A model generated the notes under the pieces. That model made no database searches and was not told the DNA's origin. It worked only from the letters and a program-made list of their open reading frames with translations. A program made the position numbers and the translations under genes. From the NCBI GenBank assembly GCA_017442585.1, contig JAFRZM010000037.1, forward strand, positions 1-32,949: a stretch of DNA of 32,949 bases, read 5' to 3'. Below, piece by piece: positions 23,000-30,570 of this stretch (position 1 is the stretch's first letter; every line of letters begins with the position of its first letter). Source of the DNA: Lachnospiraceae bacterium (GTDB lineage Bacteria; Bacillota; Clostridia; Lachnospirales; Lachnospiraceae).

Positions 23000-25153
23000 A
23001 TGAACGAAATGCTTACCATGATGATAGTTGATGACCGCTCGATGGACAGATCAATCCTTCGAGGCATCTTTATCAGTGACTATAATATTGTTGAGGCAAG
23101 TGACGGAGATGAAGCATTAAAGCTTCTTCGTGGAGGGATTAATGTTGATATAATCCTTTTGGATATTTTTATGCCTAAAATGAATGGCTTTGACTTTTTA
23201 AGAACAGTCAGAAAGGATCCTGCATTTAAGGATATTGTTATAGTTGTAAATTCGGGTGAGCATGATGAAGATAATGAGGTAGAGGCTTTGGAACTTGGCG
23301 CAGATGATTTTATAAATAAGCCGTACAATCAGCGCCTTGTACGTAAGAGAATTGCAAATGTCGTAAATAAGGTAATAGTTAATCGCGGAAAAGCTGAGGG
23401 CAAAGCTGCAGAGCTTAAATTTATCGCAGAACGTGATGTTTTGACAGGACTATATAATCGCGAGACTTTCTATGAAAAAGCGCGCGAATTTATAGATTCA
23501 CATGAAGAATTATCTGTTATATGTATATGGAATGTCGACAGATTTAAGGTAGTAAATGAACTCTTTGGATCAAGACTCGGCGATCAGGTCTTAAGAAATG
23601 TGGCACATCATCTTATTAAAGTTTTAAAGGATGACGGAACATGCACAAGAGTAGAGGCTGATAAGTTTTATTTTGTTACAACAAAGAAGAAATTATTAGA
23701 GCTTCGTCCTGATATTGAAAACGTTCTTTTTGGAAAAGAACAGTGGAGCCCTATAGATTACACATTACAGCTTCATATGGGTATATATGAAGTTACGGAG
23801 CGAGAGATGCCGGTTTACCTTATGTGTGATCGTGCAACGATGGCTTTAAATACGATAAAAGACAGTTATATTAAGAGATTTGCATATTACAGCGATGATT
23901 TAAAGAAGGCTATTCTTAATGAGCAGGAACTTGTTATAGAGATGGAAGTGGCGCTTAATAAGAGGCAGTTTTTTGTAGTGTTCCAGCCTATAGTCGAAAC
24001 AAGAACGGGACGTACTGTTTCTGCGGAAGCACTCGTACGTTGGAATCATCCGGTTAAGGGACTTATTAATCCGGGTGTATTTGTGCCGGTATTTGAAAAG
24101 AATGGTTTTATATCAATACTGGATCTTTATGTATGCGAGGAAGTCTGCCGTTTTATAAGGCAGCAGCTTGATAAGGGAGTGAAAGTTGTTCCGATATCGA
24201 TAAACGTATCCAGAATTAATTTCTATCGTCCGGAGTTTTTGGAAAGAATAAGTGAGATATTAAAAGAATATAAGCTTGACAGTTCATATATTAAGCTCGA
24301 GATAACCGAAGGCGCATATTCCGATAATCCGAAGTTTATGGCAGAGGCAATAAAGGGATTTAAGAATTCGGCCTTTGAAGTTTTGATGGATGATTTCGGA
24401 TCCGGATATTCGTCACTTAATATGCTTAAGGATTTTAATGTTGATACTTTGAAGATTGATATGAAGTTTATAAGCGATCTTGAGACGTCGGAGCGCGCAG
24501 ATAATATTCTTTATTCGATATTGCAGATGGCAAAAGCGCTTAATATGGGCACTGTTGCGGAGGGCGTTGAGACAAAGGCGCAGTATGAATTATTGGCGAG
24601 CATGGGATGCGATCTTATACAGGGATATTATTTTTCAAAGCCTATGACGGAAGAAGATTTATCAGCAAGACTTACCTTTGAAGAGGGTAAAGAGTTTAGC
24701 CACGACCTTCCTGACGTACGCCGCACTATTCTTGTAGTTGACGATCAAAATGTCGACAGACAGATAATAAAGCATATGATGATGCAGGATTTTAATGTCT
24801 TAGAGGCAGCAGACGGTGAAGAAGCTAAAGAAATATTAAAGAACAGTTTTAATAAGATAAGCCTTGTAATAGCGGATATCCATATGCCTAAGATGAATGG
24901 ACTCGATCTTTTAAAGTACATGAGTGAATATATATACTTAAAGGATATTCCTGTAATTATGGTTACTGCCTACGGTGAAAGGGAAAACGAAGAAGCAGCG
25001 CTTTCAAACGGAGCGTTGGAGATAATTACAAAGCCTTATGATACGAATCTTGTAAGAAAGCGTATAGGTAATGTGCTTAAGCTTTCCGAAGCAGAGATGC
25101 TTAAACGACAGATTAAGCGCATAAGGGATGAACAAATTGTCGAAAAGGCTTAA
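23000..25153 (+). CDS. REC-GGDEF(degenerate)-EAL-REC protein, probable c-di-GMP phosphodiesterase
   Basis: 717 residues; AGGAGG lies eight bases upstream. REC1 (1-125) has IVDDR, Asp55 in LLDIFMPKMNG and NKPY. GGDEF domain ~145-300: begins RDVLTGLYNRETF, but the signature is RVEADKF (217-223) instead of R-GGDEF and the substrate Asp region reads IWNVDRF, so cyclase activity is unlikely. EAL domain ~315-560: EALVRW (Glu343), INVSR, LEITEG, DDFGSGYSS (Asp464-465), LKIDMKF, AEGVET and QGYYFSKPM, with all metal and catalytic residues visible. REC2 (~585-700): VVDDQ, Asp626 in ADIHMPKMNG, VTAYG, TKPYD. Cytoplasmic. The two flanking receivers suggest a dual-input phosphodiesterase. Confidence 0.93.
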   Translation: MNEMLTMMIVDDRSMDRSILRGIFISDYNIVEASDGDEALKLLRGGINVDIILLDIFMPKMNGFDFLRTVRKDPAFKDIVIVVNSGEHDEDNEVEALELGADDFINKPYNQRLVRKRIANVVNKVIVNRGKAEGKAAELKFIAERDVLTGLYNRETFYEKAREFIDSHEELSVICIWNVDRFKVVNELFGSRLGDQVLRNVAHHLIKVLKDDGTCTRVEADKFYFVTTKKKLLELRPDIENVLFGKEQWSPIDYTLQLHMGIYEVTEREMPVYLMCDRATMALNTIKDSYIKRFAYYSDDLKKAILNEQELVIEMEVALNKRQFFVVFQPIVETRTGRTVSAEALVRWNHPVKGLINPGVFVPVFEKNGFISILDLYVCEEVCRFIRQQLDKGVKVVPISINVSRINFYRPEFLERISEILKEYKLDSSYIKLEITEGAYSDNPKFMAEAIKGFKNSAFEVLMDDFGSGYSSLNMLKDFNVDTLKIDMKFISDLETSERADNILYSILQMAKALNMGTVAEGVETKAQYELLASMGCDLIQGYYFSKPMTEEDLSARLTFEEGKEFSHDLPDVRRTILVVDDQNVDRQIIKHMMMQDFNVLEAADGEEAKEILKNSFNKISLVIADIHMPKMNGLDLLKYMSEYIYLKDIPVIMVTAYGERENEEAALSNGALEIITKPYDTNLVRKRIGNVLKLSEAEMLKRQIKRIRDEQIVEKA

Positions 25154-25234
25154 GAATCTTGTTAAGTATGCCGAAATATATTCTATGAGTGTGACTATAG
25201 TTTTTTGATGGTGACATGGAAGGGGACATTGAAG

Positions 25235-27091
25235 ATGAAGGCAACTAAAAGAAAAATCGGCATGATGCTTGTATTGTGCCTGATACTGAATACATTTTTC
25301 TTTACATTGTATTCGGAGGGTGTAGTTTGGCATGTTCATGCTGCACAGGAAAAAAACGGTAAGATAGATGACCTTGAGTGGACACTTGATGCCAAGGGAG
25401 TGCTTACTGTATCAGGTAACGGTAATATCACAAAGCATCAGGGCAAAACAGGTATACCGTGGCTTGCATATGCAAAAGAAATAACTTCTGCTAAATTGCA
25501 GATTACCGGAATGACGGATGCATCGTATTTGTTATACGGACTTACAAGCCTTGAATCGGTTGATACATCAAGATTTAATACGTCTCAATTAACTGATATG
25601 AGTTATATGTTTGCGGGCTGTACGTCTTTAAAGGAAGTTACGACAAACGGATGGAGTACTTCGAGAGTAACCGATATGGAAGGTTTATTTGAGAACTGTT
25701 CCGGTCTTGTCAAACTCAATACCAATTTTAATACGAGCAATGTTACCAACATGAAGAGGATGTTTGCAGACTGCACGTCTCTTTCTACTTTTGATGTCAA
25801 AAACTTCAATGTCACAAATGTTCGCAATATGTCTGAAATGTTCGCAGGATGTAACATGAAAAATATTTACCTTACATCCTGGAAGACCCCTAATTTGAAC
25901 TATATGAACGGTATGTTTAAAAATTGTACGAACCTTACTTCGATATACCTCGCAACATTTGATACGAGCCGTGTTGTATCGATGGAGAGCTTGTTTGAAA
26001 ACTGCCGTGGTCTTACAAGTATCAACCTTGGAAGGATAGATACAAGTAACGTAAACAATATGAAAAATATGTTTTACGGATGCGAGCGACTTACTGAACT
26101 TAGCGTAACAGGTTTCGATACGTCGTCTGTACTTAACATGTCCGGTATGTTTGCGGGTTGTAAAGGCCTTACATCACTTTTATTGACGAATTTTGATACT
26201 CATAACGTAACCGATATGTCGTCAATGTTTGAAAACTGTTTTAACCTTACATCGATTGAAATGGCCAAGGCCAATGTTCGCCGTGTAGAGACTATGACTA
26301 AGATGTTCTATAACTGCGAGAAATTAAGATATATCGATATGTCGAAGTACGATCTTGCGGTTTGTACAAAGATAGATAATATGTTTACCAATTGCTATGC
26401 GTTGTCAACGCAGATTACTTTTGCGGCTAAGGTTTCGTCATCAAAAGAGTGCTTTAAAGATGCAGCAGTTGATACCGGCGCAGAGATAGTAGTCAGGTAT
26501 CGTGATGAGTGTACACTTGAAAATGCACAGGCGATAGTAGATACAAAATCTGCGAATTCAAATATAGTCCTTAAGAAATCTCCTGTTAATGCAACTATCA
26601 TATATGATGGCAACGGTGGAACCGTTACGACAAAGTATAAGTCATATACTATGGGCGAAGAAGTAGGAAAGCTTTCTTCGGATGCAGTGCGTGAAGGATA
26701 TAAATTCGTCGGATGGTATGACGAGAAAAAGGGTGGTAACAGATATTATTCAACTACCATAGGTGAAGGAAATATAACACTTTATGCCCATTGGGTAAAA
26801 GTTACCGTTAAAGCGCCTAAGGGAATGACCTTAACATCAAGATACAGAAGATTTGTTAAGGTTACATGGAAAGCGCCGTCGACAGGAGCGGGCGGATACC
26901 AGATACAGATAGCTACGTCGAGACAGATGGGCGATCAGAATATAACTTCAGCGACGAATTTTGTAAAGAGCTATAACACTTTGATTTCCGGACAGCGCTA
27001 TTATTTCAGAATGCGTGCATGGATTAAAGATTCAACAGGAAAAAGAGTTTATTCCAAGTGGACGGCGATAAAGTCCATTGTAGTAAGATAG
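25235..27091 (+). CDS. BspA-like surface protein with 11 DUF285 repeats, Flg_new and fibronectin-like domains
   Basis: 618 residues from ATG 25235, eight bases after GGAAGGGGA; an upstream ATG at 25205 is less well placed. Signal peptide ~1-36 (KRKIGMMLVLCLILNTFFFTLYSEG). Residues ~115-390 contain eleven ~22-25-residue repeats of the DUF285 type, core VTDMSxMFxxCxxLTS, each with a conserved Cys after MF. A Listeria-Bacteroides (Flg_new) repeat follows (IIYDGNGGTVTTKYKS to FVGWYDEKKGGNRYYSTTIGEG and LYAHW), then a fibronectin-III-like end (VKVTWKAPSTGAGGYQIQIATS, YYFRMRAW). No LPXTG or membrane anchor, so secreted or non-covalently wall-bound. Related proteins mediate adhesion or surface interactions. 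The next gene begins 3 bases after the stop. Confidence 0.9.
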   Translation: MKATKRKIGMMLVLCLILNTFFFTLYSEGVVWHVHAAQEKNGKIDDLEWTLDAKGVLTVSGNGNITKHQGKTGIPWLAYAKEITSAKLQITGMTDASYLLYGLTSLESVDTSRFNTSQLTDMSYMFAGCTSLKEVTTNGWSTSRVTDMEGLFENCSGLVKLNTNFNTSNVTNMKRMFADCTSLSTFDVKNFNVTNVRNMSEMFAGCNMKNIYLTSWKTPNLNYMNGMFKNCTNLTSIYLATFDTSRVVSMESLFENCRGLTSINLGRIDTSNVNNMKNMFYGCERLTELSVTGFDTSSVLNMSGMFAGCKGLTSLLLTNFDTHNVTDMSSMFENCFNLTSIEMAKANVRRVETMTKMFYNCEKLRYIDMSKYDLAVCTKIDNMFTNCYALSTQITFAAKVSSSKECFKDAAVDTGAEIVVRYRDECTLENAQAIVDTKSANSNIVLKKSPVNATIIYDGNGGTVTTKYKSYTMGEEVGKLSSDAVREGYKFVGWYDEKKGGNRYYSTTIGEGNITLYAHWVKVTVKAPKGMTLTSRYRRFVKVTWKAPSTGAGGYQIQIATSRQMGDQNITSATNFVKSYNTLISGQRYYFRMRAWIKDSTGKRVYSKWTAIKSIVVR

Positions 27092-27094
27092 ATT

Positions 27095-27712
27095 ATGAAG
27101 CATATACCAAAAGGTGAAAGCACCAAAGAAGACATTCTCTTATTTGATGAGGCGCTTGAAAGAAGCTTAAAAGCAGAATGCGATTATGATACGGATAAAT
27201 GGTTATATGTTCCAAACTTTTATTCTGAGTATCGATATATTTTAGGAACAAAGGGTGATAAGCCGCTTATAACGATTGGCATTAATCCTTCGACTGCTGC
27301 ACCCGATGCATTGGATAATACATTGAAATCCGTTGAACGTATTGCTTTGGCAAACGGGTTTGATTCGTTTATAATGTTTAACGTCTATGCAGAGCGTGCA
27401 ACGGATCCGGACCATATGGATAGGGTGTTTAATGAAAGGCTCCATTTGGAGAATATGAAGGCCTTTCGTTATACCTTGGGGCTCTCAAAGGAAAGGCCTG
27501 TAATCTGGGCGGCATGGGGCAATATCATAAAGAAACGCGAATACTTAAAGAGGTGCGTTTCTGATATGATTAAAATTGCAGAAGAATTTGATGCGAGGTT
27601 TGTAAAGGCAGGCCCGGTATCGAAAACAGGACATCCGCATCATCCGCTTTATCTTAAAAGCGATACGCCGGTAGAGGATTTTGAGGTAAAAACCTATCTT
27701 AATAATTTGTAA
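27095..27712 (+). CDS. DUF1643 family protein
   Basis: 205 residues. DUF1643 features: YRYILGTKGDKPLITIGINPSTAAPDALDNTLKSVER near residues 50-85, GFDSFIMFNVYAERATDP, RPVIWAAWGNIIKKREYL, and SKTGHPHHPLYLK at the C-terminal end. Function in bacteria is not established. The conserved NPSTA and GHPxHP blocks suggest a nucleic-acid- or nucleotide-related enzyme (inference, weak). No convincing Shine-Dalgarno sequence precedes the ATG; with only three bases after the surface-protein stop, translation probably depends on coupling. Cytoplasmic. Confidence 0.85.
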   Translation: MKHIPKGESTKEDILLFDEALERSLKAECDYDTDKWLYVPNFYSEYRYILGTKGDKPLITIGINPSTAAPDALDNTLKSVERIALANGFDSFIMFNVYAERATDPDHMDRVFNERLHLENMKAFRYTLGLSKERPVIWAAWGNIIKKREYLKRCVSDMIKIAEEFDARFVKAGPVSKTGHPHHPLYLKSDTPVEDFEVKTYLNNL

Positions 27713-27735
27713 TTTGATATCATATTTGATAAAAT
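27707..27735 (+). promoter_or_regulatory. Promoter of the second ECF sigma operon
   Basis: TTGTAA (27707-27712) overlaps the stop of the DUF1643 gene; 17-base spacer; TAAAAT (27730-27735). It places the hairpin at 27757-27789 in the 5' leader. Confidence 0.55.
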
Positions 27736-27756
27736 TTAAAAACAAAGCAACATTTA

Positions 27757-27789
27757 TACCTCCTTATCTGTATGAAAGATAAGGAGGTA
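27757..27789 (+). promoter_or_regulatory. Leader hairpin containing a sequestered Shine-Dalgarno-like sequence
   Basis: Perfect 13-bp stem TACCTCCTTATCT (27757-27769) / AGATAAGGAGGTA (27777-27789), loop GTATGAA. The right arm holds AAGGAGGT, and the left arm copies the anti-Shine-Dalgarno end of 16S rRNA (ACCUCCUU). No T-run follows. The start at 27815 is 26 bases further and has its own GGGG. Confidence 0.75.
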
Positions 27790-27814
27790 AATATTATAAA
27801 ACGGGGAAAATAAA

Positions 27815-28339
27815 ATGAAATTGTTTTCACGACAGGCAGGAAAAGATGACTTAAACCGTGAAAAACGTGAGGCTTATGCAACACATTTAATTGATGCATA
27901 CGGTAATGCTGTTTTAAGACTTGCATATTCATATCTCCACAATATGGAGGATGCGGAAGATATCTTGCAGGAAACTGTAATAAAGATGCTGGATGTGGAT
28001 GTTGATTTTGAGAATGATGCACATGAAAAGTCTTATGTGCTAAAGACGGCATCTAATATGGCCAAGAATCGTATTGTGTACAATAAGTATCGTGAAACGG
28101 ATGAATTAATGGATGATCTTGTGTCGGATGAAAAAGAAGATCTTTCATTTGTGTGGGAAGCGGTAAAGACTTTGCCAGAGAATTTCCGTGAAGTCATTCA
28201 TCTATTTTATGCAGAAGGATATAAGACCGCCGAGATTGCAGAGGTATTAGGACGAAATGAATCTACGGTGCGTTCGGACCTTAAGCGTGGTCGTGAAAAA
28301 TTAAAAGAAATATTAAAGGAGGAGTACGACTTTGAATAA
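27815..28339 (+). CDS. ECF-type RNA polymerase sigma factor
   Basis: 174 residues; GGGGA eight bases before the ATG. Region 2: LIDAYGNAVLRLAYSYLHNMEDAEDILQETVIKML, then YVLKTASNMAKNRI. Region 4: AVKTLPENFREVIHLFYAEGYKTAEIAEVLGRNESTVRSDLKRGREKLK, a clear helix-turn-helix. The protein differs in sequence from the minus-strand ECF factor of this window, so it is a separate regulator. The last codons overlap the next gene by 8 bases. Transcription probably starts near 27742, giving a leader with a stable hairpin that could control synthesis. Confidence 0.93.
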   Translation: MKLFSRQAGKDDLNREKREAYATHLIDAYGNAVLRLAYSYLHNMEDAEDILQETVIKMLDVDVDFENDAHEKSYVLKTASNMAKNRIVYNKYRETDELMDDLVSDEKEDLSFVWEAVKTLPENFREVIHLFYAEGYKTAEIAEVLGRNESTVRSDLKRGREKLKEILKEEYDFE

Positions 28340-28952
28340 ATATAATAAAGTTATGGAAAATATTGAAGTTACGGAAGATATGAAAAGCCGTATTCTTCAG
28401 GAAGTTGAATCGAGAGATAAAAGAAAAGAGTGGTTGCGTAAGCAACAACGAAAGGGGTATATTAAGGTGACTGCCGGTGTTTTAAGTGCCGCAGCAGTGC
28501 TTGTATTATGCATTAACGTCGGTAATGCTTTAAAAAATGCTGCTGGTAAAGGCGCTTCAATGCAAGCCGGAAGTTCTTCGATGCCACCTGAATATGATAA
28601 GAATTACAGCGTAAGTGCCACGAACGGTCCAGAATGCGAAGATAAAGCAAGTGACAAGCAATTGGACAGCATGGTAATCGATGGCGTGGAATCATTCTAT
28701 GGTTATATGGATCCGGAAGATGCAAAAGAAGAACTTGAGAATCTCGAAGACGGTGAAGAAATCGGAGAAAGCGGTGGAATCACCGGTTGCGATGGTGTTG
28801 AGGATGAGATTGATTTAAAGGTTATAAAAAGGGGTTCGCTATATTATCGCGCGTATGTTTTTTGCGGTGAGGATGCATATTGTATTTTTATTAATGATGG
28901 AGTAGAGAATACCGAAATTTTCTTTAAGGCAGCTAAAGAAATAATAAAATAG
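28332..28952 (+). CDS. Small membrane protein, probable anti-sigma factor
   Basis: 206 residues from TTG 28332, six bases after AAGGAGGAG (28317-28325) and overlapping the sigma stop by 8 bases; no ATG nearby fits as well. A short charged cytoplasmic N-terminus (MENIEVTEDMKSRILQEVESRDKRKEWLRKQQRKGY) is followed by one membrane segment (~46-63, VTAGVLSAAAVLVLCINVG) and a ~140-residue external part rich in Asp/Glu (DPEDAKEELENLEDGEEIGE) with Cys residues. No named domain recognised. Position and topology support an anti-sigma role, as with the other pair, although the two membrane proteins share no obvious sequence. Confidence 0.7.
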   Translation: MNKYNKVMENIEVTEDMKSRILQEVESRDKRKEWLRKQQRKGYIKVTAGVLSAAAVLVLCINVGNALKNAAGKGASMQAGSSSMPPEYDKNYSVSATNGPECEDKASDKQLDSMVIDGVESFYGYMDPEDAKEELENLEDGEEIGESGGITGCDGVEDEIDLKVIKRGSLYYRAYVFCGEDAYCIFINDGVENTEIFFKAAKEIIK

Positions 28953-28975
28953 CGAGGTTTAGGCATTTGAGTAAA

Positions 28976-29016
28976 GGAGTCTGGTTGACGTTCACGTTGA
29001 CGAGGCTCCTAGTTTT
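28976..29016 (+). terminator. Probable terminator of the ECF operon
   Basis: AGGAG (28976-28980 region) pairs with CTCCT (29006-29010). The interior pairs almost throughout with G-U wobbles (TTGACG with CGTTGA around a TTCA loop), followed by AGTTTT. It contains two copies of GTTGACG/CGTTGAC. Confidence 0.6.
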
Positions 29017-29026
29017 ATGGTATAAT
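28997..29026 (+). promoter_or_regulatory. Promoter of the pssA-psd operon
   Basis: TTGACG (28997-29002), 18-base spacer, perfect TATAAT (29021-29026). The -35 box lies in the right half of the preceding terminator stem. Confidence 0.75.
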
Positions 29027-29074
29027 TCAATGATGGTATTTATCGTTTGGGATATACGGATGGAGTAGTAGTTA

Positions 29075-29719
29075 ATGAGAGAGAAACGAATTGGGTATTA
29101 TGATTATACAGTAGTGCTTACATATTTTGGTATGATAGCTGCCACAATCGGTATTTTTAGGGTATTAAACGGACAGCACTGGGATGCGTTGGTATGCCTT
29201 ATGATATCGGGATTTTGTGATATGTTTGACGGTACTGTCGCAAGTTTAAAGGTTGGAAGAACAGAGGAAGAGCGTCGCTTCGGAATACAGATAGATTCTT
29301 TAAGCGATCTTATAAGCTTTGGAGCATTACCGGGTATTTTTGTTTACAGCATTACCGGTAAGAGCAAGATATCCGCAGTAGTATGTGTTATGTATATACT
29401 TTGCGCACTTATACGTCTTGCGTTCTATAATGTTTTGGAAGAGAAGAGACAGCAGGAGACAACAGAGCGCCGTGAGAGCATTTTAGGTCTTCCTGTTACA
29501 ACAATTGCAGTCATGCTTCCACTTATGTATCTTATGTTTGACCTTTATGTATTTAAGAATACAAATTGGTTTATGGTACTTTTGACATTGGTTTCGTGCG
29601 GATTCCTTACACCGGTAGAAGTTAAGAAACCGGGTTTTGTAGGAAAGATAGCGCTTATAATTGTAGGTATATTTGAAGCAATCGGAATGTTCGTATTTAT
29701 GGGATGGGAAGTATTATGA
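29075..29719 (+). CDS. pssA: CDP-diacylglycerol--serine O-phosphatidyltransferase
   Basis: 214 residues, an integral membrane enzyme making phosphatidylserine from CDP-diacylglycerol and serine. CDP-alcohol phosphotransferase motif near residues 46-75: CDMFDGTVAS, then FGIQIDSLSDLISFG. The usual DGxxAR has Ser for Arg, and four extra residues separate it from the G-x3-D-x3-D half, which is intact. Membrane segments at ~14-30, 38-50, 85-130, 145-165 and 175-210. Weak ribosome-binding site (ATGGAG, 29060-29065). Its stop overlaps the psd start (ATGA), so the two successive enzymes of phosphatidylethanolamine synthesis are coupled. Confidence 0.92.
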   Translation: MREKRIGYYDYTVVLTYFGMIAATIGIFRVLNGQHWDALVCLMISGFCDMFDGTVASLKVGRTEEERRFGIQIDSLSDLISFGALPGIFVYSITGKSKISAVVCVMYILCALIRLAFYNVLEEKRQQETTERRESILGLPVTTIAVMLPLMYLMFDLYVFKNTNWFMVLLTLVSCGFLTPVEVKKPGFVGKIALIIVGIFEAIGMFVFMGWEVL

Positions 29720-30543
29720 AAGAATCTAAGAGTTTAGAGTTTTTATATAATACGGGCATCGGAAGAAGTATATTAAAGATTTTGGTTGATAGAAAAGTGT
29801 CTTGCGTTGCAGGACACTTTTTGTCATCAGGACTCTCGTGCCCGCTTATACCTTATTATGTAAAGAAATATAATATGGATTTAACTAATGCAATAGACAC
29901 GGAATATTGTTCTTTCAATGAGTTTTTTATGAGAAGGAACAAATTTTTGGTCGACGAAGGTGAGAAGACCATTGTATCTCCTTGCGAGGCATATTTAAGC
30001 GCGTATTCTATAGACAGTGATTCACATTTTCATATAAAGCATGTGGATTATGATCTTTCACGCCTTTTAAGAGACGGAAAGTTATCGGAGAGGTTTAACG
30101 GAGGAACATGTCTTATCTTCAGACTTGAGCCTACGAATTATCATAGATACATATATCCGGTAAAAGGACGTATAAGAGCAACTATGGCGATAGACGGAGT
30201 ATTGCATACGGTGCGTCCTATAGCTACGGATTCTTTGCCGGTATTTATTGAGAATAGTCGTGAATACGCTATAATCGATAGTTCGATTGCAGGAAGATTT
30301 GTTCAGATGGAAGTCGGAGCACTTCTTGTAGGAAAGATTGTAAATGAATATAACGGCCACATTGTTCGTAAGGGTGAGGAAAAAGGCCATTTCGAATTCG
30401 GCGGTTCGACAATTATGTTATTATTTGAAAAAGATGCTGTTTCGCTTTGCGATAAGATAGCCAATGTGAAGAATACAGGGGAAGAGATACCGGTCAACAT
30501 AGGCGAAGCAATAGCGCAGGGTACATATAATAAAGATAAATAA
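29716..30543 (+). CDS. psd: Phosphatidylserine decarboxylase proenzyme
   Basis: 275 residues from ATG 29716, which overlaps the pssA stop; ATG 29704 would add four residues. It decarboxylates phosphatidylserine to phosphatidylethanolamine using a pyruvoyl group formed by self-cleavage. The cleavage site is Gly230-Ser231 in FEFGGSTIMLLFEKD. Other family marks: NTGIGRSILKILV, YCSFNEFFMRR, SPCEAYLSAY, RLEPTNYHRYIYPVKG, and VQMEVGALLVGKI. Length fits the Clostridial short form. Membrane-associated on the inner face. Confidence 0.95.
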   Translation: MKESKSLEFLYNTGIGRSILKILVDRKVSCVAGHFLSSGLSCPLIPYYVKKYNMDLTNAIDTEYCSFNEFFMRRNKFLVDEGEKTIVSPCEAYLSAYSIDSDSHFHIKHVDYDLSRLLRDGKLSERFNGGTCLIFRLEPTNYHRYIYPVKGRIRATMAIDGVLHTVRPIATDSLPVFIENSREYAIIDSSIAGRFVQMEVGALLVGKIVNEYNGHIVRKGEEKGHFEFGGSTIMLLFEKDAVSLCDKIANVKNTGEEIPVNIGEAIAQGTYNKDK

Positions 30544-30570
30544 AAATAAAAACACTTCGGAGGAAGGCAA

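Noticed and set aside
25154-25234. Promoter or terminator before the BspA-like gene
   Set aside because: TTGTTA at 25159 has no -10 at acceptable spacing and no hairpin was found.
25579-26405. DNA-level tandem repeat or CRISPR-like array
   Set aside because: The periodicity is at protein level (DUF285 units) with divergent nucleotides and no constant repeat-spacer pattern.
28984-29002. Direct repeat GTTGACG as a possible operator pair
   Set aside because: Both copies are explained as paired arms of the terminator and as the -35 box; no third copy was noticed nearby.
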